DNA of 60,293 bases from Saprospiraceae bacterium (GTDB taxonomy: Bacteria; Bacteroidota; Bacteroidia; Chitinophagales; Saprospiraceae). Of this stretch, positions 35,687 to 45,737 are shown piece after piece (position 1 is the stretch's first letter; each line of letters begins with the position of its first letter). Both the position numbers and the translations under genes were made by a program. The stretch lies in the NCBI GenBank assembly GCA_016706365.1, contig JADJJU010000017.1:1-60293 (forward strand). The letters are read 5' to 3'. Under the pieces are notes generated by a model. It was not told the DNA's origin and did no database searches. It saw nothing but the letters and a program-made list of their open reading frames with translations.

Positions 35687-35776
35687 TCACACCGTCTTAC
35701 TGATATACCGATTGACATTCATCAGGATATAAACAGATGCTGCAATTAAAACGCCCAGTATTACAATGATCAACAT
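35687..35776 (-). CDS. 29-residue single-pass membrane peptide
   Basis: Starts MLIIVILGVLIAASVYILMN and ends VNRYISKTV. Its ATG overlaps the TGA of the upstream 105-residue membrane protein (ATGTTGA), a classic coupling arrangement. It has one hydrophobic helix with a basic end. It could be a small subunit of the membrane protein it follows, or a chance frame. Confidence 0.4.
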   Translation of the reverse strand: MLIIVILGVLIAASVYILMNVNRYISKTV

Positions 35777-36087
35777 TCTATTCCCGGCATCCATATCCCG
35801 GACCAGGGGAAAGCATTATAGAAAACTGTCCCAATAAATAACAAAGTATAACCTATTCCGAAAATGATAGCAATAGCTTTAGTGAATGTGATAATTCTCT
35901 CATGTTTTGCATACAAAAAATATAAATAAAATAGAGCCATAGCATTTTCGGTAACATGCTGTAATCCATCTTTGCGAACTCCCTGCGTAATTTCATATAT
36001 AAAAAACATGTTCGGGATCAACACGAATATGACAAGCAGAACGGTAAAAGCCTGACTTTTGTACACTATTACGGGATTGGACAGCAT
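35770..36087 (-). CDS. small membrane protein, three helices
   Basis: 105 residues with three hydrophobic segments (about 12-31, 46-60, 68-90) separated by charged loops. Not recognised. It lies 33 bp downstream of the MFS sugar transporter gene on the same strand, so it may be the last long gene of the maltodextrin operon. Confidence 0.55.
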   Translation of the reverse strand: MLSNPVIVYKSQAFTVLLVIFVLIPNMFFIYEITQGVRKDGLQHVTENAMALFYLYFLYAKHERIITFTKAIAIIFGIGYTLLFIGTVFYNAFPWSGIWMPGIEC

Positions 36088-36120
36088 ATTAAATGTGGAC
36101 TGATTTCATCACAAAAATTA

Positions 36121-37452
36121 TTAATCATGCGTGGCTTTTGATTCCCTGATCAAAAGATTTGACAATCCTGCTAAAATAAGAAATGTACCTGCCAGCAGCA
36201 TCGTATTGATGACAGCTTCTCCAAATATCAACTTGTACAGAAAATTGACACCTCCTAATGAAGCAATGATCTGCGGCAGCACTATGAACATATTGAAAAT
36301 GCCCATATAGAGCCCCATTTTTTTAGGCTCCACGGTACTGGAGAGCATGGCATATGGCATTGACAAAATACTTGCCCAGGCAATTCCGACCAGACCAAAG
36401 CATATATGCAGCATCCAGGGTTCAGTAATAAAGTAAATTAAAATAAAGCCAAGCCCCCCTGCTATCAGACTAAACATGTGAAGCAGTTTGCGATTGATTT
36501 TAATTTTAGAAGCTATGATGGAAAGGATCAGCGCAAAAAACATGGATACCAAACCATAGGTACCCAAATAATTACCCACCTTGTCTGCAGCATCGTTATA
36601 TGCTTCGGAAGTAGTATCTGTGGCATTGAAAATATGCTCTGTAATGGCAGGTGTGGCAAAGCTCCACATGGTAAAAAAAGCAAACCAGGAAAAGAATTGG
36701 ACCACGCCCAGTTGCTTCATGATCAATGGCATACCCGCGATGTTCTTAAATATCTCAGTAAGCCCCTTGAAAAGGCCCTTACTCTTTTCATTTTCACGCT
36801 TGAACGCCTCCATGTCTTCAGGGGGATATTCTTTTGTCGTCAGAATAGTATAAAGAATGGAAGAGAATAATACAAAAGCACCAATTCCAAACGCATATTT
36901 TACAGAATCAGGCACAACTCCTTCCGGAGCAGTATTCGCAGCACCCAATTTTGTCATCAGGAGCGGAAGATTGGAGGCCACATATGTTCCGATACCTATG
37001 ATTAAAGTCTGAACTACAAATCCATATGATCTTTGTGATTCCGGCAACTTATCAGCAACCAAGGCCCTGAACGGTTCCATGGAAATATTAATCGAGGCAT
37101 CCAACACCCAAAGTGTCCCGGCAGCCATCCACAAAGCTGAGGAGTAGGGAGCAAAGAATAGAGCGATAGTGCTCAGCACAGCACCGATAAAGAAGAAAGG
37201 CTTTCTGCGTCCAAATCTTTTGTGCCATGTCCGGTCACTCAGATATCCCACTATTGGCTGTACAAGCAAACCCGTTAAAGGAGCTGCAATCCAAAGCAAT
37301 GGAATGGCATCCTTCTCTGCTCCTAAGGTTTGAAAAATCCGCGACATAAATCCGCCTTGTAATGCAAAGCCAAATTGAATGCCCAGAAATCCGAAACTCA
37401 TGTTCCAGATTTGCCAAAAGCCAAGACGTGGTTTCTGAATGGATTGACTCAC
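36121..37452 (-). CDS. MFS sugar transporter (SLC45/GPH-like, maltose type)
   Basis: 443 residues, twelve hydrophobic segments. The loop GYLSDRTWHKRFGRRKPFFF between helices 2 and 3 is characteristic of sucrose/maltose-H+ symporters of the SLC45-like group. It sits at the 3' end of a GH65-GH13-GH13 run, so it probably imports maltose or short maltodextrins across the inner membrane. The spacing to the upstream amylase gene is 58 bp. Confidence 0.85.
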   Translation of the reverse strand: MSQSIQKPRLGFWQIWNMSFGFLGIQFGFALQGGFMSRIFQTLGAEKDAIPLLWIAAPLTGLLVQPIVGYLSDRTWHKRFGRRKPFFFIGAVLSTIALFFAPYSSALWMAAGTLWVLDASINISMEPFRALVADKLPESQRSYGFVVQTLIIGIGTYVASNLPLLMTKLGAANTAPEGVVPDSVKYAFGIGAFVLFSSILYTILTTKEYPPEDMEAFKRENEKSKGLFKGLTEIFKNIAGMPLIMKQLGVVQFFSWFAFFTMWSFATPAITEHIFNATDTTSEAYNDAADKVGNYLGTYGLVSMFFALILSIIASKIKINRKLLHMFSLIAGGLGFILIYFITEPWMLHICFGLVGIAWASILSMPYAMLSSTVEPKKMGLYMGIFNMFIVLPQIIASLGGVNFLYKLIFGEAVINTMLLAGTFLILAGLSNLLIRESKATHD

Positions 37453-37510
37453 TTATTTGATATTAGAAGGGTTAAATGAATGATTTTCTACCAGGGAATA
37501 ATGCACATTA

Positions 37511-38944
37511 TTAATGTGCTCCACCGGAATACTCCTGCCCCGAAAGTACAAAATATCCATATGGCGGCAGCTCAAAACTGTCATTGTCATGAATATCGAT
37601 GGTAGCACCACTGAATACATTTTTCAGGGCGTGATAATGTGAACTGATTGAAGTAGTTTGGGGCTTGTTGGTCACATTCACCAGAACCACAACAGCGTCT
37701 CCATCTTTTTGACGCTCGAAAGCGTAAACGCCTTCCCCTGTATTTAATCTTCTGGCCCGACCTCCGAATGGACCATTCCAGAGCGCTTTATTGTTTTTCT
37801 TGAGCAGCAACAAAGTCTTCAGAAACTCTGCCTTTTCATAATTGCCCCAATCGATGGAATCCTTTTCAAAAAAGGATAATTTTTTTGTTTCACCTGATTC
37901 CTGGCCGCTATAGATAAGTGGCATTCCTTCCAGTGTGAAGGCAAGAACTGTCATGGCATCCGCAGCATTCCCCATGCGTTCTTTTGTGGTTCCTTTCCAT
38001 GAGTTTTCATCGTGATTTGTGACGAAGTGCATTTGGAAATAATGCTCAGGGAATTTGGCGTTTTTTGCCTGAAGAAATGAGTCCAGTTGATTGGCATTCT
38101 TTTTACCTTTTGCAAGATCATTCAGCATATGATGGAAGCTCCATCCATAATTCATATTGAAGCAAACATCGAAATGCTCAGGGATATCTTCCCATTCTGC
38201 CAGCATAAATACAGGCTTGATAGAGTCTAGTTTAGGACGAAGTGCAGCCCAAAAATCAAGGGGCACAAAACCGGCAACATCACACCTGAACCCATCAAGA
38301 TCCACGTCGCTAACCCAATATGCCATTTCATTCATCATGGCAGCGCGCATATCCGCATTATCATAGTTTAAGTCTGCTACATCAAACCAGTCTGTGGGCT
38401 TATCTTCATTATCGTGTGCATGACGGATAGTATCTGCATTCATTTTATACCAGTCCGGATGTTCTGTTGTCCATGCATGATCAAAACCTGTATGATTGGC
38501 CACCCAGTCCAGAATGACTCTCATGCCATTACTGTGAGCAGTTTCCACCATTTTTTTAAAATCATCCATTGTACCATAGTCAGGATTTATCGCTGTGTAA
38601 TTTGCGATGGAATAAGGGCTGCCCAGGCCTCCCTTTCTATTTTTCTTGCTTATCGGCTGAACAGGCATGATCCAAAGAATATCTACTCCCATCTCCTTAA
38701 GTCTTGGGATTTGAGTAGCGAAAGCATTGATGGTGCCCTCGGGCGTATATTGTCGAATATTCACTTCATATATATTGGCATTGATAGCCCAGGATGGCAG
38801 AGATAAAGGACCTTGCATAAGAGGTAAATCTGCTTTTTCCTCAGTGGCTACGACTTCTTTTTCTTTAGGAGCGCAGGCAATAAGTAAGCTGATAAAAGTA
38901 AAAAGCAAAATACCTTTTGTCAACATGATGGGAGAGCTTTTCAT
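37511..38944 (-). CDS. GH13 alpha-amylase-family lipoprotein
   Basis: 477 residues with lipobox LLIAC (Cys24). (beta/alpha)8 glycoside hydrolase: region I DWVANHTG, nucleophile Asp in DGFRCDVAG, general acid Glu in FMLAEW, third Asp in VTNHDENSW. An all-beta domain C ends the protein. It hydrolyses alpha-1,4-glucans, in the periplasm or at the surface. It is 10 bp from the upstream GH13 gene. Confidence 0.9.
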   Translation of the reverse strand: MKSSPIMLTKGILLFTFISLLIACAPKEKEVVATEEKADLPLMQGPLSLPSWAINANIYEVNIRQYTPEGTINAFATQIPRLKEMGVDILWIMPVQPISKKNRKGGLGSPYSIANYTAINPDYGTMDDFKKMVETAHSNGMRVILDWVANHTGFDHAWTTEHPDWYKMNADTIRHAHDNEDKPTDWFDVADLNYDNADMRAAMMNEMAYWVSDVDLDGFRCDVAGFVPLDFWAALRPKLDSIKPVFMLAEWEDIPEHFDVCFNMNYGWSFHHMLNDLAKGKKNANQLDSFLQAKNAKFPEHYFQMHFVTNHDENSWKGTTKERMGNAADAMTVLAFTLEGMPLIYSGQESGETKKLSFFEKDSIDWGNYEKAEFLKTLLLLKKNNKALWNGPFGGRARRLNTGEGVYAFERQKDGDAVVVLVNVTNKPQTTSISSHYHALKNVFSGATIDIHDNDSFELPPYGYFVLSGQEYSGGAH

Positions 38945-38954
38945 AATTTCTATT

Positions 38955-41315
38955 TTATGGATGGGCGATTAAATATGAGTGAGGTGCTAATAACACCTTC
39001 AATTTTTTATCTGTGACCTGTATTTCTTTACCTGAAAGGTCTTTAAATTTTTCTCTGCTAATGTAATCAGGAATTCTGACTTCAATGCTTTGTTCTTTAT
39101 TCGAGGAATTTACCAAAACTATGATTTCATTATCAAAGTATTTTCTGCAAAAACCAAGCACTTGATCGGGCGTTTCCAGAAACCTCATATTTCCATACAT
39201 TAGAGCCATATTGGATCTTCTGGCTTTTGCCAATTTGCTGACATTTTTTCTAAGCTGATCTGCTTCATTCTGAAGGCTGTCAAATCGCATCATCCTGCGA
39301 TTATCCGGGTCATTTCCTCCGGTTAGTCCTATTTCATCTCCATAATAAATGCAGGGAACACCGGGAACACTCAGGTTCAATACGTGCATGAGCTCCAGCT
39401 TGTTAAACCCTTCAGGTGTGGTTTTGTCCACTGCTCTTGTCCAGCCTGCAAGTTTGCCATCTTCGCTGAGACTTACATCACCGGTGGCCAATGCCATTAA
39501 TCTGGTTTTATCCTGATTGCCGCTCATATTACCCATAAGGTGATTTACTCCATAGTAAGCAAAACTCTGTTGCAGGCGGCTTCGCACATCTTTAAATCCT
39601 TTCTCAGGAATACATACTGATTGCAGGAAAGCATCGTATAAATTAAAATCAAACTGGGCGTCCAGCATGCCGGATTGGATGTAAGAGGCGATCAGTTCTG
39701 CTGTGCCATATGTCTCTCCTACCTGATAGACAGGGCGTCCGCTTTCCCGCTTGTAGGCTTTTACTTTTTTGGTCAAAGCTCTCCAGAATTTAAGATCAAT
39801 ATGCTTGGTTGCATCATGTCTGAACCCATCAATTCCCGTCTCATATAGCCAGAACATAGCAGTATCTGAAAGCATGTCACAAACATCATCCCGGTCAAAT
39901 CTAAACGTGGGCAAAAACACATCAAACCATGTAGTGAGGCGGTGATCATCCCATCTCTCTGTATTCAGTGTTCCATCAGGTAAGTGTAAATCAGTAAACC
40001 AACCGGAATCTTTTTTCTCCTTGTAGAGAATATGCTCTTCATGCACATGGTGCGCGACAAAATCCAGGATTACATTGATGTCTCTGTCATGGGCCAGGGT
40101 TATTAATTTTTTTAATTCTGCCAGGTTTCCAAACCGGGGATCGACGGCACTTAATCCTGTTGGCCAGTAGCCGTGGTAGGAGGAAAATTTACTCTTAACG
40201 CCACCTTTATCCCACCAACCGTAAGCGCCATCCGGATTTCTTGGAATAGGAGACAGCCATATCGTATTCATCCCGAGCGAATCAAAATATCCGGATTCCA
40301 GTTTTTGAATAATACCCTGAATATCCCCGCCATGAAAATTGGCACGAGGGTGAATCAGCGAATCATCGGTAGGTTTGTCATTGGAAGTGTCCCCATTGAC
40401 AAAGCGATCTACCATCAGAAAATACATAATTTGCGAATGATGATCATCCCGGGTTAGATTAGCAGCATCCGTGATGGGTTTTCCAAACAGTAAAGGAATA
40501 AAAAGATCAGAGCCGATACCTTTTTCGTTGTATGCATAAGCTCTGATGAATGAACGTTGCATTTTAGTGGATGCTTCAGGAATGGCAACAGACCATTGAT
40601 TTCCGTTTTCTGAGGATTGATAGATCAGTGAATTTTCCCAGAAAACATAGACTCCTGTGCTGTTTCCTTCAGAAGCTATTGACAGTTCTGAGCCAGTTCC
40701 GGAAGTATAAAGCTGAGGTAAATCGGAGGAGGCAGGACCTTGTATGATCAGTGGAGAATTATAACCACCAATTCCGTTCGCCATTTTCTCAGGATTCTGA
40801 GGATCCAGCCCCTGGGTTCCATCAATTATCAGCTGATACCCATATGTTCCCGGCGTGAGATACATGCTGCCGGTCCAGGCTCCATCCTGATATTTTACTG
40901 TAGAATTGGCCGGATTCCAGGCATTGATATCGCCCAGAATTTGCACCTGTTGGTGGGATTTATCAGGATCTTCAAAGCGGAAATTGTATTTTACTTTAGC
41001 GGACTTTTTCAATAAAATATCATACCTCATGCCTTCATCAAAAAAGCTTAGTATAGAAAGGGGCAGCAGGCCTTCCTGAGGAACCAGCAATAAACTCCCT
41101 TCTGCCAGAGATCCTGAAATATTCAAATTCTCAGGCCCATTAAAAGAATCGAGCTTTTCGATATCATCAAAATAATCAGCCAATAAAAACACGGTTGTGT
41201 CGGGATTGAGGGGAACCGGGCTCGCCAAACCGGTAATCAGGCTGTCAATTCCTACTGGAAGAGGTTGCGCTTTTTCCTTGCATGAAAACAATACAAAAGT
41301 TAGCATGGAAAACAT
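38955..41315 (-). CDS. GH13 enzyme with N-terminal glycogen-binding-like domain (lipoprotein)
   Basis: 786 residues. Lipobox LFSC (Cys12), an N-terminal beta region, an AMPK/CBM48-like domain near 105-190 (VQILGDINAWNPANS), another beta domain, then the GH13 barrel: DFVAHHVHEEH, nucleophile in DGFRHDATKH, Glu in YQVGETYG, Asp in GNQDKTR (Gln replaces the usual His). It is probably a neopullulanase or cyclomaltodextrinase-type enzyme. The signal peptide lacks a basic start. An ATG at 41340, only 3 bp after the GH65 stop, would supply MRLIRTAF if one T of the T5 run (41316-41320) were absent, so a frameshift is likely. Confidence 0.85.
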   Translation of the reverse strand: MFSMLTFVLFSCKEKAQPLPVGIDSLITGLASPVPLNPDTTVFLLADYFDDIEKLDSFNGPENLNISGSLAEGSLLLVPQEGLLPLSILSFFDEGMRYDILLKKSAKVKYNFRFEDPDKSHQQVQILGDINAWNPANSTVKYQDGAWTGSMYLTPGTYGYQLIIDGTQGLDPQNPEKMANGIGGYNSPLIIQGPASSDLPQLYTSGTGSELSIASEGNSTGVYVFWENSLIYQSSENGNQWSVAIPEASTKMQRSFIRAYAYNEKGIGSDLFIPLLFGKPITDAANLTRDDHHSQIMYFLMVDRFVNGDTSNDKPTDDSLIHPRANFHGGDIQGIIQKLESGYFDSLGMNTIWLSPIPRNPDGAYGWWDKGGVKSKFSSYHGYWPTGLSAVDPRFGNLAELKKLITLAHDRDINVILDFVAHHVHEEHILYKEKKDSGWFTDLHLPDGTLNTERWDDHRLTTWFDVFLPTFRFDRDDVCDMLSDTAMFWLYETGIDGFRHDATKHIDLKFWRALTKKVKAYKRESGRPVYQVGETYGTAELIASYIQSGMLDAQFDFNLYDAFLQSVCIPEKGFKDVRSRLQQSFAYYGVNHLMGNMSGNQDKTRLMALATGDVSLSEDGKLAGWTRAVDKTTPEGFNKLELMHVLNLSVPGVPCIYYGDEIGLTGGNDPDNRRMMRFDSLQNEADQLRKNVSKLAKARRSNMALMYGNMRFLETPDQVLGFCRKYFDNEIIVLVNSSNKEQSIEVRIPDYISREKFKDLSGKEIQVTDKKLKVLLAPHSYLIAHP

Positions 41316-41343
41316 AAAAAGCAGTGCGTATCAGTCTCATGTC

Positions 41344-43656
41344 TTATTTTTTTGAATGAGTGATGACAGCTCCTTCTTTAAGTGAATGCTGTTTTTCATA
41401 CAATTTACACTCAATGTTGAAGCCTTCCAGGTGTTCTATTTTTACATTTTCATGATCTACACTGATTTCAAGAACAGCTCCGCGGAATGACAATTTGAAT
41501 GAATACTTCGTCCATGCTTTCGGGATGAATGGAGCGAAATGCAACACATCGTCATACACACGCTGACCGCCGAATCCTTTTACTACAGCCATCCAGGTTC
41601 CTGCCATACTCGTGATATGACAGCCGTCGTCAGTATCATTATTGTAATCATCCAGATCCAGCCTGGCAGTTCTCAAATACATTTCATAAGCCTTGTCTTC
41701 ATATCCCAAGCCGGAAGCAAGTATTGCATGAACGCACGGAGACAGAGAAGATTCATGAACAGTAAGAGGTTCATAAAAATCAAAGTTGCGGCGGATTTCA
41801 TCTTTGTCAAATCTGTCTTCAAAGAAGTACAATCCCTGCAGTACATCTGCCTGTTTGATATAGCAGGAACGCAGTATTCTATCCCAGGACCATTTCTGAT
41901 TCAGGGGTAAATGTCTTTCATCCAAAGAAGCTACAGGAACCAATTCTTTATCAAGGAATCCATCCTGCTGCAGATATACAGATCTTACTTTATCACGCGG
42001 ATAGTACATATTGTCTACAATAGATTGCCAGCGCTCTGTTTCACCCATGTCAAAGCGATTCTGATCAGCTATTTCAGCCCAACGTTCGGGATTAGTTTTT
42101 AAAACCTGATTGATAGCTTCCATTGTATAAGAAAGGCACCAGCAGGCTATATAATTGGTATACCAATTATTATTGACATTATTTTCGTACTCATTTGGCC
42201 CGGTCACCCCCAGCATCACATATTTCTCCTTGTCGCCAGAAAAATGAATTCGCTGTGACCAAAACCGGGCAATACCGATGAGAACATCCAGCCCATATTC
42301 GGCCAAATAAAGATTATCCCCTGTATAGCGAACGTAGTCATAAATGGCATAGGCAATAGCTCCGTTGCGATGAATTTCTTCAAATGTGATTTCCCATTCA
42401 TTGTGACATTCTTCTCCATTCATGGTGACCATCGGGTACAATGCTGCACCGGCGGTAAAGCCAAGTTTTTCTGCATTTTCGATCGCCTTGCCCAGCTGAT
42501 TATGTCTGTAAATTAGAAGATTGCGACTTACTTGTTCAGGTGATGTACTGAGATAAAAAGGGATGCAATATGCTTCAGTGTCCCAGTAGGTGCTTCCGCC
42601 GTATTTCTCTCCGGTGAATCCTTTAGGACCGATATTGAGGCGTTTATCTGCGCCCGTATAAGTTTGATTGAGCTGGAAAATATTAAAACGAATGCCCTGC
42701 TGTGCCAGGATATCTCCTTCGATGATGATATCGTTGCGTTCCCATTTATGTGCCCAGGCTGCTTTTTGTTCCGTCAGCATTCTGTCAAATCCCTTGGCAC
42801 TAATTGCTTCCAGGCGATCCAGACATCTGTCGGAAAGCTCAGATTTATCATAATTAATGGAGGCTACATTTGCTGCAAATTTGTAGATGGTAAATGTGTC
42901 TCCGGGAGAAACTTGTGTTTCTACCATCAACTCTACATTTTTGTCTCTCTCTGAAGAAGGCAGGACATCCAGGTTCAGGTCTTTGCCATTCAAAGAAGCA
43001 CTCACTTTCATCCCGGAGCAAACCTGATAATCCAGCTTCTTAGTGGCAGCATGAACCCAGCCTGTGGTTCCGAAGGTATCCTTAGCTACTTCTTTCCAGA
43101 ATTTTTCATCATAATTGGAGTCTTCATTAACCACATCAAAGTCAATTGTCGGAAAGGCACAAATGGAGCCTTCAAAATTGATGGATTGTATCTCATATGA
43201 AATGGCTCCACACTCATCGTCCACCATGCTGCAAAAGCGTTTTACTTTTACGGACACAATTGGGCCATCGGTAAATTTTGCCTTGAATTCACGGGTCAAA
43301 ACTCCTTCCTGCATATTCAGAACTCTTTTGAATTCCAGAATTTCCATTTTGTTCAAATCCAGCTGTCGGTTGCCTATGAAAACATCAATTCCTATCCAAT
43401 TGACAGCATTGAGGACCTTTGCAAAATATTCCGGATACCCATTTTTCCACCAACCCACACGAGTCTTATCCGGATAATAAATTCCTGCTATGTAATTTCC
43501 GGAGAAAGTATCTCCTGAATAATGCTCTTCAAAATTGCCCCTTTGACCCATGCGTCCATTTCCAAGGCTGCAAAGACTTTCAGTGATTCTATTGTGCTCC
43601 GGGAAAAAGCCATCCTCTATGACTTCCCATGCTGTAGCTTTAAGATAATTTTTCAT
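41344..43656 (-). CDS. GH65 maltose/oligosaccharide phosphorylase
   Basis: Inverting phosphorylase, about 770 residues, cytoplasmic (no signal). The catalytic Glu lies in the motif EECHNEWEITFEEIHRNG, near residue 415-430. N-terminal beta-sandwich and (alpha/alpha)6 barrel sequences such as YWDTEAYCIPF and GPNEYENNVNNNWYTN are typical of maltose, trehalose or kojibiose phosphorylases. The ATG at 43656 (MKNYLKATAWEVIEDGF) fits the family; 43686 adds 10 residues. It is the first gene of the operon. The expected partner, beta-phosphoglucomutase, is not in the window. Confidence 0.88.
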   Translation of the reverse strand: MKNYLKATAWEVIEDGFFPEHNRITESLCSLGNGRMGQRGNFEEHYSGDTFSGNYIAGIYYPDKTRVGWWKNGYPEYFAKVLNAVNWIGIDVFIGNRQLDLNKMEILEFKRVLNMQEGVLTREFKAKFTDGPIVSVKVKRFCSMVDDECGAISYEIQSINFEGSICAFPTIDFDVVNEDSNYDEKFWKEVAKDTFGTTGWVHAATKKLDYQVCSGMKVSASLNGKDLNLDVLPSSERDKNVELMVETQVSPGDTFTIYKFAANVASINYDKSELSDRCLDRLEAISAKGFDRMLTEQKAAWAHKWERNDIIIEGDILAQQGIRFNIFQLNQTYTGADKRLNIGPKGFTGEKYGGSTYWDTEAYCIPFYLSTSPEQVSRNLLIYRHNQLGKAIENAEKLGFTAGAALYPMVTMNGEECHNEWEITFEEIHRNGAIAYAIYDYVRYTGDNLYLAEYGLDVLIGIARFWSQRIHFSGDKEKYVMLGVTGPNEYENNVNNNWYTNYIACWCLSYTMEAINQVLKTNPERWAEIADQNRFDMGETERWQSIVDNMYYPRDKVRSVYLQQDGFLDKELVPVASLDERHLPLNQKWSWDRILRSCYIKQADVLQGLYFFEDRFDKDEIRRNFDFYEPLTVHESSLSPCVHAILASGLGYEDKAYEMYLRTARLDLDDYNNDTDDGCHITSMAGTWMAVVKGFGGQRVYDDVLHFAPFIPKAWTKYSFKLSFRGAVLEISVDHENVKIEHLEGFNIECKLYEKQHSLKEGAVITHSKK

Positions 43657-43686
43657 TGTACCGTATTGTCCATTTTCTTCACCCAA

Positions 43687-44087
43687 GATAAGGCGAGCTG
43701 TTGAATTCAGGTAAAATTAATCGGGCTTAGTGTAAATTTTACGAATAGTGATCCAGGAATTACGCTAAAAGACACGAATATAAACATCCAGGTTAAGTTG
43801 AAGATTCTTTTGAAATCCTGTTTTGATTAAGAATTTAGTCGGATGAAAATATCAAGAAAATAAGCAAAGCAGAAAGGATTCAAACTTTGGTCTAACTAGT
43901 GTTTGCAGTGAAAGACCCAAGGTTTTGACAATTTTTATTTTAATCTAAATTATACAACATCAGGTGCCCGGTTATGATTACATAAGGGGCAATAGCTTTA
44001 CACTTAAAGTGAAATATACTTCTTCAGTTCGTGGTAAAAGTAGGGTTTGAACTTCTCAATTTTTTATTGGAATTGTGTCCTACTAAC
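43687..44087. other. non-coding, upstream region of the maltodextrin operon
   Basis: About 400 bp without a supported gene. It should contain the promoter of the minus-strand GH65 operon; no operator was identified. A short stretch at 43757-43783 (GAATTACGCT ... ACACGAAT) resembles 25647-25670. A GGTGCCC-containing segment (43950-43971) resembles 51027-51045. Confidence 0.4.
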
Positions 44088-44488
44088 TCACCTCAAGCCG
44101 GTGGGGCTTTTACTTTTTGAGATGGCAAAAAGTAAACAAAAACCATTCGCACTGTTGAGCCTAATCCTAAAAATGCGCTTTCGTTTCGCTAAGCCTGCTA
44201 AACTCGCTTTGGTATTAGCTGTTACTGCTTATTGTTTACAGGTCATCTCTATATCTGTATGGCTTCAGTGAGTGCTCACACAGTACCGGATTATCTTTTC
44301 TCTTTTCTCTATGCGATTTTCTTCATATTCTAGATGCAACATGCCTCATCCCTGCGCTCGACTGAGCTCACTTGGGAATCGGTTCACTTCCTTGAAAGGT
44401 GCATTTAGCACCTTTCTGCGTCGTTCATACTCAAAACCATTTTTTACGAATTATTCTCAAAGGTGCGATTGTTCCAACTTCAATCCTG
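44088..44488 (-). repeat. dispersed non-coding repeat, copy 2 (longest)
   Basis: Read on the minus strand it runs parallel to copy 1. It also contains a module with AAAGGTGC-TAAAT-GCACCTTT, an 8-bp stem with a 5-nt loop (44394-44414), flanked by CGACGCAG and CAAGGAAGTGAACCG. The same module with a different but still paired stem occurs twice at 51.1-51.4 kb. It ends at the hairpin TACTTTTTG...CAAAAAGTA near 44110-44134. Short open frames inside are not conserved between copies. Confidence 0.75.
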
Positions 44489-44538
44489 CTTATCTTTTTG
44501 AATGTGCAGTTTAACAGCAGACATATCTAGATCCTCAT

Positions 44539-45651
44539 TTACTTCCTCAAGTTATACGAAAATTTAATAGCAATGGATGTCCCGATTATGAAGTTGTTGT
44601 TGGAAGAAACTGTCGGAGTTTGAAAAATCTTGTCGGGGCTGTTCATCCAGCGTCCTTCAAATCTGCAAATGATGTTTTGAGTAGCTGTGTAGTCTAGATT
44701 TAAGGAAAGTCCGGAGCTAAGAAAACCGTTCTCTGTTCCGACCGGAATAATGATTCCGGTTTTATCATGGTAGTATTCTGCTCTGAATGCAGTTTTCCAG
44801 GATTTGTTAATCGTGTATTGTGCGATTAGAACCGGGCTAAACCAAAGATCGTATTCCGAACTTCCTTTGATTGCTTGTTGAGTTCCAATGTCAAAACCTG
44901 CGATTAATCCAAACTTTTCAGTGACTTGAAATTGACTATAAAAATTATTGAAATATCTCATTCTTCCTGAGCTGTCAGGGCCATCAGCTCCAATGAATGT
45001 GCTCCAATTGATAGAGATTTTTTCTGTTGGTTTGTATTTTATCTGAGTTCCAAATGATGGCAAAGAATTTCCCTGCAATCGCTGAATTCGTTGCCAACCG
45101 TTCATTATTAAGCCGGCAATTTCCCATTTGTCGTTTGGATTGTAGGTCAATTTTGCACCACTTAAAAAGTATGGTGAGTTTTCAGCCAACAATGAACGGG
45201 TCATTGTCCAATTATCAATTGAAATGGCGCTCTCGAAACCAATATGCGAAGGCAAAATGCCTGCATCCAACCAAAGCGTATTTTCCTTATTTAGTGAAAT
45301 TCCAATGTTCGCTTCAAAAATATTTTTCAACAAACCCGGCTCCGCCGCATAATTGTCATTGGCGTAGGTTCCTGTCTGTAAAGCAAGATTAGCTCTATAT
45401 TTTGAATGTGTTAATCCCAATTTAACAAACCCCAGGTTCAAATTAAACTCGTTGTGCCGATTGTGATTATACAAAAATACTTGTCTTTGGCTTCCTTGTG
45501 GTTGATTAAAATCATAGATGTAAAACACATCCACAAATCCCGAAATACTCAATTCGGGAGATTGTTGCCAAATGCTATCCTGTGCAAAACATTGATTAAT
45601 ACTAAAGGACAAGGTATAAATCATGCAAGCTAAATATAGAACGCTTCTCAT
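44539..45651 (-). CDS. outer-membrane porin, BBP2/OmpL-like family
   Basis: 370 residues; signal peptide ending NQCFAQ; then LSISGFVDVFYIYDFNQPQ, a typical first strand of the putative beta-barrel porin-2 family, and alternating amphipathic strands to the C-terminus (IAIKFSYNLRK). In Bacteroidota such porins commonly accompany Kdp or Trk potassium uptake genes, and here the next three genes are potassium-related. Probable role: outer-membrane passage of K+ or other small cations. Confidence 0.75.
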   Translation of the reverse strand: MRSVLYLACMIYTLSFSINQCFAQDSIWQQSPELSISGFVDVFYIYDFNQPQGSQRQVFLYNHNRHNEFNLNLGFVKLGLTHSKYRANLALQTGTYANDNYAAEPGLLKNIFEANIGISLNKENTLWLDAGILPSHIGFESAISIDNWTMTRSLLAENSPYFLSGAKLTYNPNDKWEIAGLIMNGWQRIQRLQGNSLPSFGTQIKYKPTEKISINWSTFIGADGPDSSGRMRYFNNFYSQFQVTEKFGLIAGFDIGTQQAIKGSSEYDLWFSPVLIAQYTINKSWKTAFRAEYYHDKTGIIIPVGTENGFLSSGLSLNLDYTATQNIICRFEGRWMNSPDKIFQTPTVSSNNNFIIGTSIAIKFSYNLRK

Positions 45652-45737
45652 CGGTTTGTTTTATGAAATTTATAAATGGACAGTTTAAAAAATAATGCAC
45701 AACACCCTGTGTACTCCATTAACCATTAATCATTTTC

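Noticed and set aside
39500..39545. Loss of a catalytic residue in the large GH13 (GNQD instead of NHD)
   Set aside because: The catalytic Asp is kept; Gln in place of the transition-state His is, to my knowledge, common in related Bacteroidota GH13 enzymes, so it is not evidence of inactivation.
44047..44514. Two short plus-strand frames, 74 and 80 residues
   Set aside because: They lie in the dispersed repeat on the strand opposite its other copies and are not conserved in those copies.
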